The notes: generated by a model not told the origin, from the letters alone. Shown: positions 18,060 through 27,150, counted from the stretch's first letter. The stretch is DNA of 64,000 bases from Photobacterium aquimaris (GCF_002954455.1 NZ_MSCC01000001.1:976631-1040630); one strand, 5' to 3'. Numbers and translations are program-made.

Positions 18060-18374
18060 ATGGACAGTTTCGCAGCTGCAGAAAAAGCGCTCAGTGCGAT
18101 GTTAAAAAGTGTAGAAGCAACAGGTGAAGTAAAAGAAGCCCGTGTTGACTACCGTCAAATTCTAATTGATTTTGCTGATGAAGTTCCTGGTCGCCAAAAA
18201 GCTGTAATTAAGCGTATTCCTCTACAAAAAATCAATAACTTAATTGCTGTATTACATGAGTTCAAACAAGAATCACGTCAATCTCGTATGATTGAGATTT
18301 TAGCAATGATGGAAAAAGACGGTGTTTCACCGCATGAGTTAGTTATTGAAGAGCTATCAAACGAAGCTGAATAA
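18060..18374 (+). CDS. Small helical protein with H-NS-linker-like C-terminus
   Basis: 104 residues from ATG 18060, preceded by GAGG; the open frame extends upstream to 18006 without a ribosome site. It is all-helical and charged (AEKALSAMLKSVEATGEVKE, then KINNLIAVLHEFKQESRQ). The tail EILAMMEKDGVSPHEL resembles the linker of H-NS proteins (pattern x-DG-x-x-P-x-EL). The protein stops right there, so the usual H-NS DNA-binding domain is absent. It could be an H-NS-type oligomerisation partner or antagonist, but the resemblance is weak and the family is not established. Confidence 0.6.
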   Translation: MDSFAAAEKALSAMLKSVEATGEVKEARVDYRQILIDFADEVPGRQKAVIKRIPLQKINNLIAVLHEFKQESRQSRMIEILAMMEKDGVSPHELVIEELSNEAE

Positions 18375-18758
18375 CAATATAAATCAATAGATAAGCATCA
18401 TTTGATTGTTTAACTATTGCAATGTGAAAATGCCAATATCGCAGATGTTTTAATACTATATTTATTGTGCAAGTTTAATTGCAGCCTTCTTATTTTAATA
18501 TGGTAAGTCGCATTTTTATATTAACTATTTATTTAGCATACAGAGTTAATTTTATTTTCTCTGTATGCTCTCCTATTGCTATATATTCTAAATACATTCA
18601 GTATAATGTGTTTTATTATCCCATATCATACTCTTTTTCACATTACATAATTAAACGTCGTTTTATTTTTTCTGTTTTGTAAGTCTTTAATTTATAAAGT
18701 GACTTATTTATGTTATTAATAACGCTTATCTGAATTCATTAACTACTAAGGATGTTAT
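18375..18758. other. Intergenic region before ABC transporter
   Basis: 384 strongly AT-rich bases. A 67-codon frame (18479-18682) is hydrophobic only because of base composition and has no ribosome site. I see no clear terminator. AAGGAT at about 18748 is the ribosome site of the next gene. Confidence 0.45.
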
Positions 18759-19634
18759 GTGAATAATATAAGCTGTGATGAACCTTTTATTAAAGCTCAA
18801 CACATTACAAAGTCTTACCGTGACAAAAAAGCGCTAGATAATATTAGTTTTAACTTAGCGAGTGGACAAATCCTTGGTTTACTAGGTCATAATGGTGCGG
18901 GTAAATCGACATTAATAAAGACATTATTAGGAATACATAGCTGTAGCGGAGAGTTAAGTATTTTTAACTTATCGCCTGAAAAGGACCGAGATCAAATAGT
19001 TCAGAACCTTGCTTATATATCTGATGTAGCCATGCTGCCTGATTGGATGACTGTAAAACAGTTAATTTCTTATACTGCAGGTGTCCATCCTCGTTTTGAA
19101 CGTCCTAAAATACTGCAATACTTAGATCAAACTAAGATTAATCTTAATAGTAAAATAAAAACCTTATCAAAAGGCATGAAAGTACAATTACATCTAGCGT
19201 TAGTCATGGCAACCAATGTCAATGTACTGATCTTAGATGAGCCAACGCTTGGGTTAGATCTTATGTATCGTTCGACCTTTTATCGTACATTGATGACATG
19301 GTTCACAGAAGGTGAGCGGGCATTAATTATAGCGAGTCATGAAGTCAATGAGATTGCACATTTACTGACAGATGTTTTAGTACTTAAAAATGGGCAAGCG
19401 GTTTTACAAGCATCACTATCATCATTAGCGACTGAGTTTACGATCTTATCTGTTAGCGAAGACAATATAGCCGCTGCGAAACAATTACATCCTTTAACAG
19501 TAAATTGTCAATTAGGGCAATATCGACTGCTGTATGAAGGAGCTGATGTCTCTCAATTAACCTTGCTAGGCGATATTAGTCAACCAAGCCTTGCTGATAT
19601 ATTTTTAGCGAAACAGCAGGAGACAGTGGCATGA
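18759..19634 (+). CDS. ABC transporter ATP-binding protein (ABC-2 export type)
   Basis: 291 residues from GTG 18759 with AAGGAT upstream; the overlapping ATG would hit a stop at once. It has Walker A GHNGAGKST, a signature-like LSKGMKVQL (canonical LSGGQ is degenerate), Walker B VLILDEPTLGLD and a switch His in ASHEVNEI. The last ~80 residues are an accessory domain. It is an ATPase subunit working at the inner face of the cytoplasmic membrane and overlaps the permease gene by four bases (ATGA), so the two are translationally coupled. The substrate is unknown; the small ATPase plus one ABC-2 permease resembles YtrB/GntR-type or bacteriocin/antibiotic-resistance exporters. Confidence 0.92.
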   Translation: MNNISCDEPFIKAQHITKSYRDKKALDNISFNLASGQILGLLGHNGAGKSTLIKTLLGIHSCSGELSIFNLSPEKDRDQIVQNLAYISDVAMLPDWMTVKQLISYTAGVHPRFERPKILQYLDQTKINLNSKIKTLSKGMKVQLHLALVMATNVNVLILDEPTLGLDLMYRSTFYRTLMTWFTEGERALIIASHEVNEIAHLLTDVLVLKNGQAVLQASLSSLATEFTILSVSEDNIAAAKQLHPLTVNCQLGQYRLLYEGADVSQLTLLGDISQPSLADIFLAKQQETVA

Positions 19635-20461
19635 AACAAAGCTATACCTTAATCAAAACGGAATTATTAGAACATAAAATAATTGTGCGACTACCTGTGT
19701 TTTTGGCATTATTTTCGATGTTTGTTGTGGTTATGATACTCACCAATATTAATAATTTCTCGTTTAATATCCAGACCAACGGTTTTGATGGTTGGCAACC
19801 GCCCATCACCACATCATCGTTTGCTGGTATGGTTGGTTCAGTGTCTTTTTTTGTTGCAGGGATTGTGTCTTTACTAAGCTTTTTTACTTACTCTGCAAGG
19901 GCACTTGCCAAAGAGCGTAAAGAAGGTAGTCTGGCTTTTTGGCACTCAATGCCGGTGAGTGACAGTAAAGCAATTGCGATCAAACTATTGGTTGCATTAG
20001 TTGTTATTCCTTTGTTTTCATCATTACTTCTATTACTTATTGATGTTACCGTGTGGATTGTCGCTATGTGGGTTATGCCAACAGATATGCTGGCTGAAAA
20101 TGCACTCTCTTTGGTGGCGATTGGATTACATTGGGGACAGTTTATTGCCACAATGGCGGCAATGAGTTTAGCTTTGTTGCCAGTTGCATGTGTTATCTTT
20201 TGTACTTCTCAGTTGACTGAACATCCATTATTGGTGCTATTTGTCGCAATAACATTGGTTAAATTAATCAGTTCGATGTTATTTAACTCAATGGTAATCG
20301 GGGGTTGGCTTAATAAAGTCAGTAACTTGGCGTTTAATATTCTAACCAGTGAACATCCGTGGCAAACATTAGCAAATGTAGGAACGATAACATTATTAGG
20401 GTTATTGATTTTATCTATTGGAATATTTAAAGCGAGTGTCCATTTGCGTAGCGGTGATTGA
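19631..20461 (+). CDS. ABC-2 type transporter permease
   Basis: 276 residues with about six membrane helices, the first at about 19-41 (VFLALFSMFVVVMILTNI), then a periplasmic loop with a PPITTSSFAGMVGS stretch, and five later hydrophobic segments. The cytoplasmic segment AKERKEGSLAFWHSMPVSD is the conserved E-K-x-G-T/S-x-x-x-x-x-x-P-V element of ABC-2 permeases. It pairs with the overlapping upstream ATPase to form an exporter, and an intrinsic terminator (20487) ends the two-gene operon. The transported molecule is not evident. Confidence 0.9.
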   Translation: MKQSYTLIKTELLEHKIIVRLPVFLALFSMFVVVMILTNINNFSFNIQTNGFDGWQPPITTSSFAGMVGSVSFFVAGIVSLLSFFTYSARALAKERKEGSLAFWHSMPVSDSKAIAIKLLVALVVIPLFSSLLLLLIDVTVWIVAMWVMPTDMLAENALSLVAIGLHWGQFIATMAAMSLALLPVACVIFCTSQLTEHPLLVLFVAITLVKLISSMLFNSMVIGGWLNKVSNLAFNILTSEHPWQTLANVGTITLLGLLILSIGIFKASVHLRSGD

Positions 20462-20486
20462 CGGTAACTACATAATATATAGTTAT

Positions 20487-20520
20487 AAAAAAGAGAATGT
20501 AGCAATACATTCTCTTTTAT
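20487..20520 (+). terminator. Intrinsic terminator after the ABC operon
   Basis: AAAAGAGAATGTA (20489-20501) and TACATTCTCTTTT (20506-20518) form a 13-bp perfect stem with a GCAA loop. The symmetry (A-tract before, T-tract after) allows it to work in both directions, also for the convergent gene at 20604. Confidence 0.92.
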
Positions 20521-20603
20521 TATGCTTCTAATTAAACCATGGTTATTTTATTTCATATATACATGTTGTATATCGGTTTAATTATAAATTATATCTTTAA
20601 AGA

Positions 20604-20807
20604 TTAAGCAGCAGAAACAGATTCAATGTATTGTACTTCGTTTTTATATTTACGAACATTACGAGACAAAGTGCCTTTTGGCAGCTCGTAACGCTTCTCT
20701 GCTTCATAGCTTGATAGGCCATCAAACACTACAGCAGCTACAGCAACACGCTGGTTTTCTGATTTGAAGATACGTTGTGCGATTAAATCATATTGTGTAT
20801 TAGTCAT
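20604..20807 (-). CDS. Small KorA/TrfB-like helix-turn-helix protein
   Basis: 67 residues, cytoplasmic. The segment VVFDGLSSYEAEKRYELPKGTLSRNVRKYK is shaped like the helix-turn-helix of plasmid repressors KorA/TrfB: an 'A-x-x-V-x-x-DG' helix, then 'G-x-x-x-x-T-L-S-R-x-V' recognition helix. It therefore probably binds DNA as a dimeric repressor. No plasmid or phage genes surround it, so it is likely a chromosomal homologue. The target is unknown; the 330-base region upstream is the first place to look. The family assignment rests on motif shape only. Confidence 0.7.
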   Translation of the reverse strand: MTNTQYDLIAQRIFKSENQRVAVAAVVFDGLSSYEAEKRYELPKGTLSRNVRKYKNEVQYIESVSAA

Positions 20808-21140
20808 AGTCTTGCCTATTTGATTTTTTGTGAGTGGGATAATGGCGTTCCAATTCGTCCACTCAATGCTTGAAAAATGGTCGACCTGTTAGATATATAA
20901 CAAGTAAACAAATGCTGTTAGCAAGACAATAGCAATGTGAACCTTAACAGAAGATTAATAGAATTATATTTGTGGTTTAATTTAGAATTAAAAATGGAAA
21001 ATTAAGGATTACATCTCTTTTTTTAAACTATTTAGCCAGTAATTTAGTTTTATTTTTAAATAAGGAATGTTAGATTGAAAATATGCAATTAAATAAAGAG
21101 AGGCAATAACCTCTCTTTAATCATGCTAGCTTAAATTTAA
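20808..21140. other. Intergenic region, KorA-like gene / Hsp70 module
   Basis: 333 AT-rich bases. It holds the promoter side of the KorA-like gene and the terminator of the Hsp70 module (21094-21119). Nothing else is recognised. Confidence 0.5.
21094..21119 (-). terminator. Intrinsic terminator after the large Hsp70-like gene
   Basis: TAAAGAGAGG (21094-21103) pairs with CCTCTCTTTA (21110-21119) with a 6-base loop; on the minus strand the stem leads into TTTATTTAATT. Confidence 0.85.
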
Positions 21141-24008
21141 TTAACCAATAAGTCGTAATCCATTGGGTAATGCATCACCGAAGACTCGTTTTGTTTCATC
21201 TTCAGTCAATATTTTGACCTCAGAAACCATCTCAATCCAGCTCTCTGGTGCTTTACTTTGTTTTAATTTATTAATGACTTGTTGGCGCAACTCATCGTTG
21301 ATATCTAATGTACGATCGCCAGTCATGCGCGTCATCATTACCGCCGCAAATCCAATATATGACTCTTTACGCCAATCATAACTCATTAGTTCTGGTAAGC
21401 AGTAAGAGACGTGCTCTGCAGATAATAAGTTATGATTATTGCCATAAAATGGCGTACGAGTGGCAATACGGCCTATTGCCCACCAATGCGCTTGAGCATA
21501 TTGGTTTTTTTGTAGACGACCAAAAAGCCACTCAATGAGCTGAAGCTTCTTGTCAAACGGTAAATGCTCTAAAGAGGCCGCTAAGCGAACCATATCTTCA
21601 TAGCTACGTTCTTGGAGTTCTTTGTTGAGTTTAGCGTTACGGCTTGCTCCTGGCGTAATATATTTAGCTACATCTTTATAGATAAGCAGTTGTTGCTCTT
21701 GGGTTAAGCCTCCTGCAACACGGCGCCAGAACGTCCACCAATCGCACCATGTTTGGGTATTGGTATCAAATTGAATACCGTGTTGATATAACTGCCAGAT
21801 TTGTTCCATACGGTAGTCATCAGCAGGGTAGCCAAAACCTGGACGCATGCTAAAACCTGTTAGTTTTAACCAATTACGCTCATGAAGATCTGAACGGCGA
21901 CGGCGCTTTTTACTTTCAAGCAGTGCATTGGCAAGTTCACGTAAACACGGTGTTTCCCAATTATCGCGTTTGCCTAATATTTTATCGAGATCATTACGCA
22001 GTGTTTTGACCGCTTTATTGTTATCGGTATTTTTACTGCCGCCAAAGACTTTTTTAACAGCGTCAATAGCATCAGGCATTCGAGCTGGAAGCTCACTTTC
22101 AGCAAGGGTACTATCGCCATTATTGCGGTTTAAACGGGCTAAATCTTTGCGAATAGCAAATTCAACTTTCCAACGTTTATTATTATCACTAAGGCTGACA
22201 GCTTCAATTTGCAGCGTACCAACTTCTGTTAATTGGCAAGCTAAGGTGACTTCCTCACGATCTTTTTGGTTGGCAGCTAATTTGCTACGATCGCGTTCGC
22301 TGTCTAATGTTGCAATAAACGGCGGTAGACTGACATAACCATCGCCAACGATTTCAATCAACTCGCCAACATCATGATGTTTATCATTAGTAGAAGAAAC
22401 TAAGTTAAATCGCACTGGCTCACCCAGTGTTAGTGCAAATTTACGGTGTGTTAGCGTTACTTCGATGCCTTCTTCAATCCCTTTAGGTAATAAGCAAATA
22501 CCTTGTTTAGTGCCTTTATTTTCACCAATAGTTAAGAAGAATGAACGGGCAGATCCTCCGCCAATTTTAAGCTGTGCGCCATGACGAGCTTTAGCATAAG
22601 CCACAGCACCAAATGCAACTGCCAAATCAGGATGAAGGTTTTTAAGTTCGGTTACTGGTGCACCACGCCAGCGAGAAATAATATCTAGTGTACGTGCTGA
22701 CAGTAGCGGGCTGTTAAATACACCACCATTTAGTAATACCGCAACAGGGATCGCCGGTTGATCATCATTAATAATGATTGAGTCTGGGTGATGGATGTTA
22801 AAATCATTAAACGCTTCACGGCAAACATTATCATGCAGATCAATAAACTGCGCGACATGTTTACTGATAGCAGGATCAGCCGCATAGGGAAGCCCAAATT
22901 CAACCATCGCCGCTTGACGCTGATTCGGTTGGTCAGTGAACTCAGTAATAGGAAAAAAACCATCAAGGGCGATGCTATGCACTTCTTCACGGTTTAACTC
23001 AATACTTTTAGCACCACCAATCAAACGCGAGCCACTGCCGAGCATGGTGACTTTGGCGTTGTCTGGTGCGTTGCCAGATAATAACTTTTCTTTCACTTTA
23101 CGGGTTTGCTGAATAAGCTTTGATAACGCCGCAGGGCTAAGCTTTTTTGATTCGCCATGCAAACGCTGTTCGGCAACGTGCGCTAATGCTAAATCGAGGT
23201 TATCACCACCTAGCATTAAGTGATCACCAACACCGATGCGATCAAGGGTTAATTTTCCTTGATCACTACCGACTTTAATTAAACTTAAATCAGTCGTACC
23301 ACCACCCACATCGCACACCATTAATAATGGAATGTCTTTTAATAATTCATCGGCTTGTTGGCGATTTTGAGCATACCAGTCGTAACAAACGGCTTGCGGC
23401 TCTTCAAGTAATAAGACTTTTTTTAATCCCGCGAGTTCAGCTGCTTCTAATGTTAATGTACGTGCTGATTCATCAAAAGAAGCAGGTACAGTGATCACCA
23501 CTTCTTGTTGGGCAAGTTTGTCGTGCTTGTGGTGATAGTCCCACGCTTGACGTACATGGTTAAGATAGCTGGCACTCGCAATAACAGGTGAAACTTTTTT
23601 CACATCAGATGTTGAAGCTGTTGATGACCACGGCAAAATAGCTTCATTACGATCAACATGTTGATGCGACAACCAACTTTTAGCACTAACAACTTGGCGT
23701 CCTTCAACTTTCGCACCTAATTCACGTGCAAATTCACCAATAATGACACTTGCAATTTCACCTTTTACAGGTTCAGTGTTCCAAGGTAGCACCAATTGGG
23801 TTGCGTCCATTTCACCTTCAGCTGGGTGATAACGGAATGAGGGCAGTAATGGTTTACGTGCGACTTCACCCGGTGCAATTAATTGATCAATTTCAAAAAT
23901 ATGCATCGGACTTGTTTCTAATGTATCTGTAATCTCACTATAAGCGACAACAGTGTGGGTAGTACCAAGATCAATACCAACAAGATAACGTGGGGAAGAT
24001 GAAGGCAT
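21141..24008 (-). CDS. Hsp70-like ATPase with long C-terminal extension
   Basis: About 955 residues from ATG 24008 (GGAG five bases upstream); the eight residues before it are unlikely. The first ~480 residues are an actin-like Hsp70 nucleotide-binding domain: phosphate-1 VGIDLGTTHTVVAYS, VVITVPASFDESA, LLEEPQAVCYDW, phosphate-2 VCDVGGGTTDLSLI and adenosine motif LLNGGVF. The rest is not a standard DnaK substrate domain: a beta-rich part and then about 300 helical residues (Trp-rich, WCDWWTFWRRVAGGLT), probably the DUF3731-type Hsp70-associated domain. It follows the 611-residue Hsp70-like gene on the same strand with a hairpin between. A cytoplasmic chaperone-like role with the membrane partner at 26004 is inferred; function is unknown. 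Confidence 0.88.
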   Translation of the reverse strand: MPSSSPRYLVGIDLGTTHTVVAYSEITDTLETSPMHIFEIDQLIAPGEVARKPLLPSFRYHPAEGEMDATQLVLPWNTEPVKGEIASVIIGEFARELGAKVEGRQVVSAKSWLSHQHVDRNEAILPWSSTASTSDVKKVSPVIASASYLNHVRQAWDYHHKHDKLAQQEVVITVPASFDESARTLTLEAAELAGLKKVLLLEEPQAVCYDWYAQNRQQADELLKDIPLLMVCDVGGGTTDLSLIKVGSDQGKLTLDRIGVGDHLMLGGDNLDLALAHVAEQRLHGESKKLSPAALSKLIQQTRKVKEKLLSGNAPDNAKVTMLGSGSRLIGGAKSIELNREEVHSIALDGFFPITEFTDQPNQRQAAMVEFGLPYAADPAISKHVAQFIDLHDNVCREAFNDFNIHHPDSIIINDDQPAIPVAVLLNGGVFNSPLLSARTLDIISRWRGAPVTELKNLHPDLAVAFGAVAYAKARHGAQLKIGGGSARSFFLTIGENKGTKQGICLLPKGIEEGIEVTLTHRKFALTLGEPVRFNLVSSTNDKHHDVGELIEIVGDGYVSLPPFIATLDSERDRSKLAANQKDREEVTLACQLTEVGTLQIEAVSLSDNNKRWKVEFAIRKDLARLNRNNGDSTLAESELPARMPDAIDAVKKVFGGSKNTDNNKAVKTLRNDLDKILGKRDNWETPCLRELANALLESKKRRRRSDLHERNWLKLTGFSMRPGFGYPADDYRMEQIWQLYQHGIQFDTNTQTWCDWWTFWRRVAGGLTQEQQLLIYKDVAKYITPGASRNAKLNKELQERSYEDMVRLAASLEHLPFDKKLQLIEWLFGRLQKNQYAQAHWWAIGRIATRTPFYGNNHNLLSAEHVSYCLPELMSYDWRKESYIGFAAVMMTRMTGDRTLDINDELRQQVINKLKQSKAPESWIEMVSEVKILTEDETKRVFGDALPNGLRLIG

Positions 24009-24123
24009 GCTGACTCCATAAAATAATTGCAATGAGAAAATAGCCTGATGGGAAACGATTGATGTGTCAGTTTTTACGGGTGGAAATTAGAAGAATATAG
24101 CCCGCTGACATGTTTCATTGGCC

Positions 24124-24157
24124 AGATAAATAAACGGCGCACTATAAAGTGCGCCGC
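24124..24157 (-). terminator. Hairpin/terminator between the two Hsp70-like genes
   Basis: CGGCGCACT (24135-24143) pairs with AGTGCGCCG (24148-24156) around a 4-base loop. On the minus strand it is followed by TTTATTTATC, so it may attenuate transcription into the larger Hsp70 gene. Confidence 0.7.
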
Positions 24158-24168
24158 TGTATAAGCTA

Positions 24169-26004
24169 TTACGCTTCGCGAACGTCAAATTCGACTTGCC
24201 ATTTCTGACCATTATCGGTCGCAATGGCTTCAAGGCATAGCATACCCAGTTCAGTGACATGCGAGGCAAGTTTAACAGGAATAACCTCACCAGCGCTGCG
24301 GCCTTCAGAGACCGGCAGTGTCATTTGAATTGCTGGTAACTCTTCCATTTCTTCTGGTTGCCACCAATCAAGATGAGTACCCGCAACATCGTCGCGTCGA
24401 ACAGTTGAGCCAAAGAATTTAAATTGCACTGGCTGGCCAATGATTAAACCAAATTCTTGACTTGGTACATCAGCTTGGCTGCCTTCTTCCATGCCAAAAG
24501 GCGCAACACAAAGAGCTTCTAGTGGTGGTTCCATACCAGGAATAGCAGGCATAGCACTTTCAATACCAACGTAGTAACTACTTGCAATACCGCCACGAAT
24601 ACGTACACCTTTACCACGGCGAACAAAGCCATAGTATGAAGCACCACTTGCAACAGCAAGATCAAGATCAAGGCCTGAAAGTAACTTCGCTTCTGTAGAA
24701 CCAGCGGTAGTTAACCAGCTATTGATCGTTGATAACAGACGCTCTGATAATAACGATGATTTAAGTACACCACCGTTAAACAGAATAGCAGTAGGGCGAA
24801 TAAAGCCTTCATGCTGTTGTTCATATTGGGCAAACAGTTCTTCTACTGCTTGGCTTTGACGGCTTAAGAAACCTGCAACATGACGTGATACCGCAGCATC
24901 TTGCGCATAAGGTAGACCCATTTGGGTTAATGCACCACGCGCTGTTTGTACAGGTAACTCTTCAATGGTTGTTTGTGGAAAGAAACCTTCAACCAATGTT
25001 TGCTGTACTTCTTCTTGGGTCAGTTCTGTTTGTAGCGTACCGCCAAGAAGCTTAGAGCCACGACTTGGAACCACAATCGGCATAGATTGTAATTCAGCGT
25101 CGTTAAGCAATGCTTCTTTTGCATCACGGCAAGCATGCGTAATCGCCAATACTTGCCATGGCTGTAATTGCTTGCCTTCTTGTGCTAGCTTCATCTTTAA
25201 ACGATAAGCAAGAGCAAGATCCATGTTATCACCACCCAGAAGGATGTGATCGCCAACTGCAACACGGTTAAGGGTTAGGTTACCATCTTCTTCAGTAACT
25301 GCTACTAATGATAAATCCGTAGTACCACCACCGATATCAACCACAAGAATGATATCGCCAACAGCAACTTGGTCACGCCAGTTATCATCGTTATTCTTGA
25401 TCCAGCTATAAACAGCGGCTTGTGGTTCTTCAAGCAATGTTAGATGCTTAAAGCCAACGTTACGAGCAGCTTCTGCGGTTAATTCACGCGCAGCAGGATC
25501 GAAAGATGCCGGTACTGTAATCGTTACATCTTGATCACTAATTGGCGTTTCTGGATGTTGGAAATTCCATGCATCAGCCATGTGCTCAAGATATTTCTGT
25601 GTCGCTTCAAGTGGTGATACTTTAACCACTTCTTCAGGACTATTGAGCGGTAAAAAAGCATCACGGCGGTTAACACCACCATGACAAAGCCAACTTTTTG
25701 CACTTGAAATAAGACGAATAGGGGTCTTACTACCAAGATTTCGTGCCATCGCACCAACAATAACATTAGGTTTTGCATTCCAAGGAAGTGCAGTGTCACC
25801 TTCAGCTAACTCTGATTCGTGAGCTTGGTACATGAACGAAGGTAATTGATTTTTGTCTTCCACATTACCTGGCGTGGTTAATTGTGGAATCGTCATTACC
25901 GTGACATCAGCGTTTTCACTTTCAAGATCGACATAAGAAAGCACACAGTGTGTTGTGCCTAAGTCAATACCTACGCTGTAACGATGTTGTTGTGTATCTT
26001 GCAT
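24169..26004 (-). CDS. Hsp70-like ATPase (DnaK-related, 611 aa)
   Basis: 611 residues. The nucleotide-binding domain is complete: SVGIDLGTTHCVLSYVD, VTITVPASFDPAA, LLEEPQAAVYSW, LVVDIGGGTTDLSLV and LFNGGVLKSSLLSERL. The C-terminal ~150 residues form a beta-rich domain that aligns with the corresponding part of the neighbour at 21141 (PFGMEEGSQ versus PKGIEEGIE; SHVTELGMLCLEA versus LTEVGTLQIEA), showing the two genes are ancient paralogues. It lacks the helical lid and the EEVD-like tail of DnaK. Its ATG shares one base with the stop of the DUF2760-like gene (TAATG), so the two are translationally coupled. No J-protein or GrpE gene is adjacent. Confidence 0.9.
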   Translation of the reverse strand: MQDTQQHRYSVGIDLGTTHCVLSYVDLESENADVTVMTIPQLTTPGNVEDKNQLPSFMYQAHESELAEGDTALPWNAKPNVIVGAMARNLGSKTPIRLISSAKSWLCHGGVNRRDAFLPLNSPEEVVKVSPLEATQKYLEHMADAWNFQHPETPISDQDVTITVPASFDPAARELTAEAARNVGFKHLTLLEEPQAAVYSWIKNNDDNWRDQVAVGDIILVVDIGGGTTDLSLVAVTEEDGNLTLNRVAVGDHILLGGDNMDLALAYRLKMKLAQEGKQLQPWQVLAITHACRDAKEALLNDAELQSMPIVVPSRGSKLLGGTLQTELTQEEVQQTLVEGFFPQTTIEELPVQTARGALTQMGLPYAQDAAVSRHVAGFLSRQSQAVEELFAQYEQQHEGFIRPTAILFNGGVLKSSLLSERLLSTINSWLTTAGSTEAKLLSGLDLDLAVASGASYYGFVRRGKGVRIRGGIASSYYVGIESAMPAIPGMEPPLEALCVAPFGMEEGSQADVPSQEFGLIIGQPVQFKFFGSTVRRDDVAGTHLDWWQPEEMEELPAIQMTLPVSEGRSAGEVIPVKLASHVTELGMLCLEAIATDNGQKWQVEFDVREA

Positions 26005-26714
26005 TATAATTCTACCTCAGCGGCTGCGATGATATGTACATCATGGCCTTCTGCCAATTTAGGCAATTTAACATTTGTCACTTTCCAACCGCGATGGATC
26101 AGAGTGCCATTAAATGGCGCTTCGCCGACTACGTTACCCGTTAGGCGTACTTCAGACGCATTAAACCCTTGGGGTAGGGTAATACGTGATTCTTCATCTT
26201 CAGCACGTACTGGTGCAAAGCTAAAGTATTCATTAAGTACTTTCTGACCGCCTTCATGAATAACACGAGCAGCAGCGCCAATATCAGCATCTGCAAAGCC
26301 TTTAAGATCTTCTTGCATGAAATCAATAAAGCGCGCGTCTTGTTGTAAAAGTGACAGTAGTTGGAGTGCTGAATCTGGCGTTGATGTTTTGAGTTTAGGT
26401 TCAACTTCTACTTCAACGATCTTCTCAACAATTTTTTCTACTTCGACAATTTTCTCAACAGGTTTTTCAACGATCTTTTCAACGATTATCTCGACGGGTT
26501 TTTCAATCTCAACGATTTTTTCTACTTCAATCTCTTTTTCAACAATTTTTTCGATCTCAACAGGTTTACCTTTTTTCATTAGGTACATGAGTAAAAAGAT
26601 CACTGCTAATGCGCCTAAGATTGCGTGCCCCATGTCGATACTCGTTGGCATCGCCGACAAATCTACGTGCATCGCTGATAATTCAGTGAGCATATTGGAA
26701 AAATCAAAAGCCAT
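26004..26714 (-). CDS. DUF2760-like membrane protein with repetitive coiled linker
   Basis: 236 residues. A membrane helix lies at about residues 30-46 (ILGALAVIFLLMYLM). A linker of about 60 residues is made almost only of Val-Glu-Lys-Ile repeats (VEKIVE and variants, residues about 50-110), a stiff charged spacer. The C-terminal ~125 residues (SALQLLSLLQQDARFIDFMQ, then VIHEGG and a beta-rich end) match the DUF2760 domain found next to Hsp70-like genes. It is the first gene of the module and is coupled to the 611-residue Hsp70-like ATPase by a one-base overlap. It likely anchors that ATPase complex to the membrane; this is inference from arrangement. Confidence 0.85.
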   Translation of the reverse strand: MAFDFSNMLTELSAMHVDLSAMPTSIDMGHAILGALAVIFLLMYLMKKGKPVEIEKIVEKEIEVEKIVEIEKPVEIIVEKIVEKPVEKIVEVEKIVEKIVEVEVEPKLKTSTPDSALQLLSLLQQDARFIDFMQEDLKGFADADIGAAARVIHEGGQKVLNEYFSFAPVRAEDEESRITLPQGFNASEVRLTGNVVGEAPFNGTLIHRGWKVTNVKLPKLAEGHDVHIIAAAEVEL

Positions 26715-27150
26715 ATTTGTTTACTCTTAGCGGTTAAAGGTCGATTCGTGAAACGTTCTGTTAGAATCAGCGTCAAATAATTGAATGAATATTAGCATAG
26801 ACCTTTTAAAAACGTGTTATCTATACAAGGTTTTATCTTCTAAAATCTCGAATAAAAGGTCTCTTCGCTTAAATTACAGTCAAAATATTAAGTAAAATAC
26901 AACGAAATTCTGCATAATTTTTAACTGAAAATATTACTGTTTTTTATATATGGAGATTGGTGAAAACAATTTCAAGTTAACTGTCTGTATTAAAAGATCA
27001 ACCGAGAATAAATTGTGATAGAGAACAGAAGAGCTTAAACTTTACTTGAAATTTGTAGTTCGGTGATGGTTCAATACGGAAATTGGCAGAGATTTGTCTA
27101 AACGGCTAGAAGAGACTAGCGGTTTATTTCTTTATAAAATAGGTCAAGAT
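26715..27150. other. Divergent intergenic region, Hsp70 module / yajD
   Basis: 436 AT-rich bases between divergent genes (the first ~57 codons of open frame before the yajD start are unlikely to be translated). I see no confident promoter, operator or RNA. Confidence 0.5.

Noticed and set aside
18479..18682. 67-codon hydrophobic frame between small H-NS-like gene and ABC operon
   Set aside because: Composition-driven (AT-rich), no ribosome site, no family resemblance.
21928..22338. 136-codon plus-strand frame inside the large Hsp70-like gene
   Set aside because: Antisense to a well-supported coding region with conserved motifs.
26317..26730. 137-codon plus-strand frame opposite the DUF2760-like gene
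   Set aside because: Its product is a Ser/Thr/Phe repeat created by the antisense of the VEKIVE repeat; no ribosome site.
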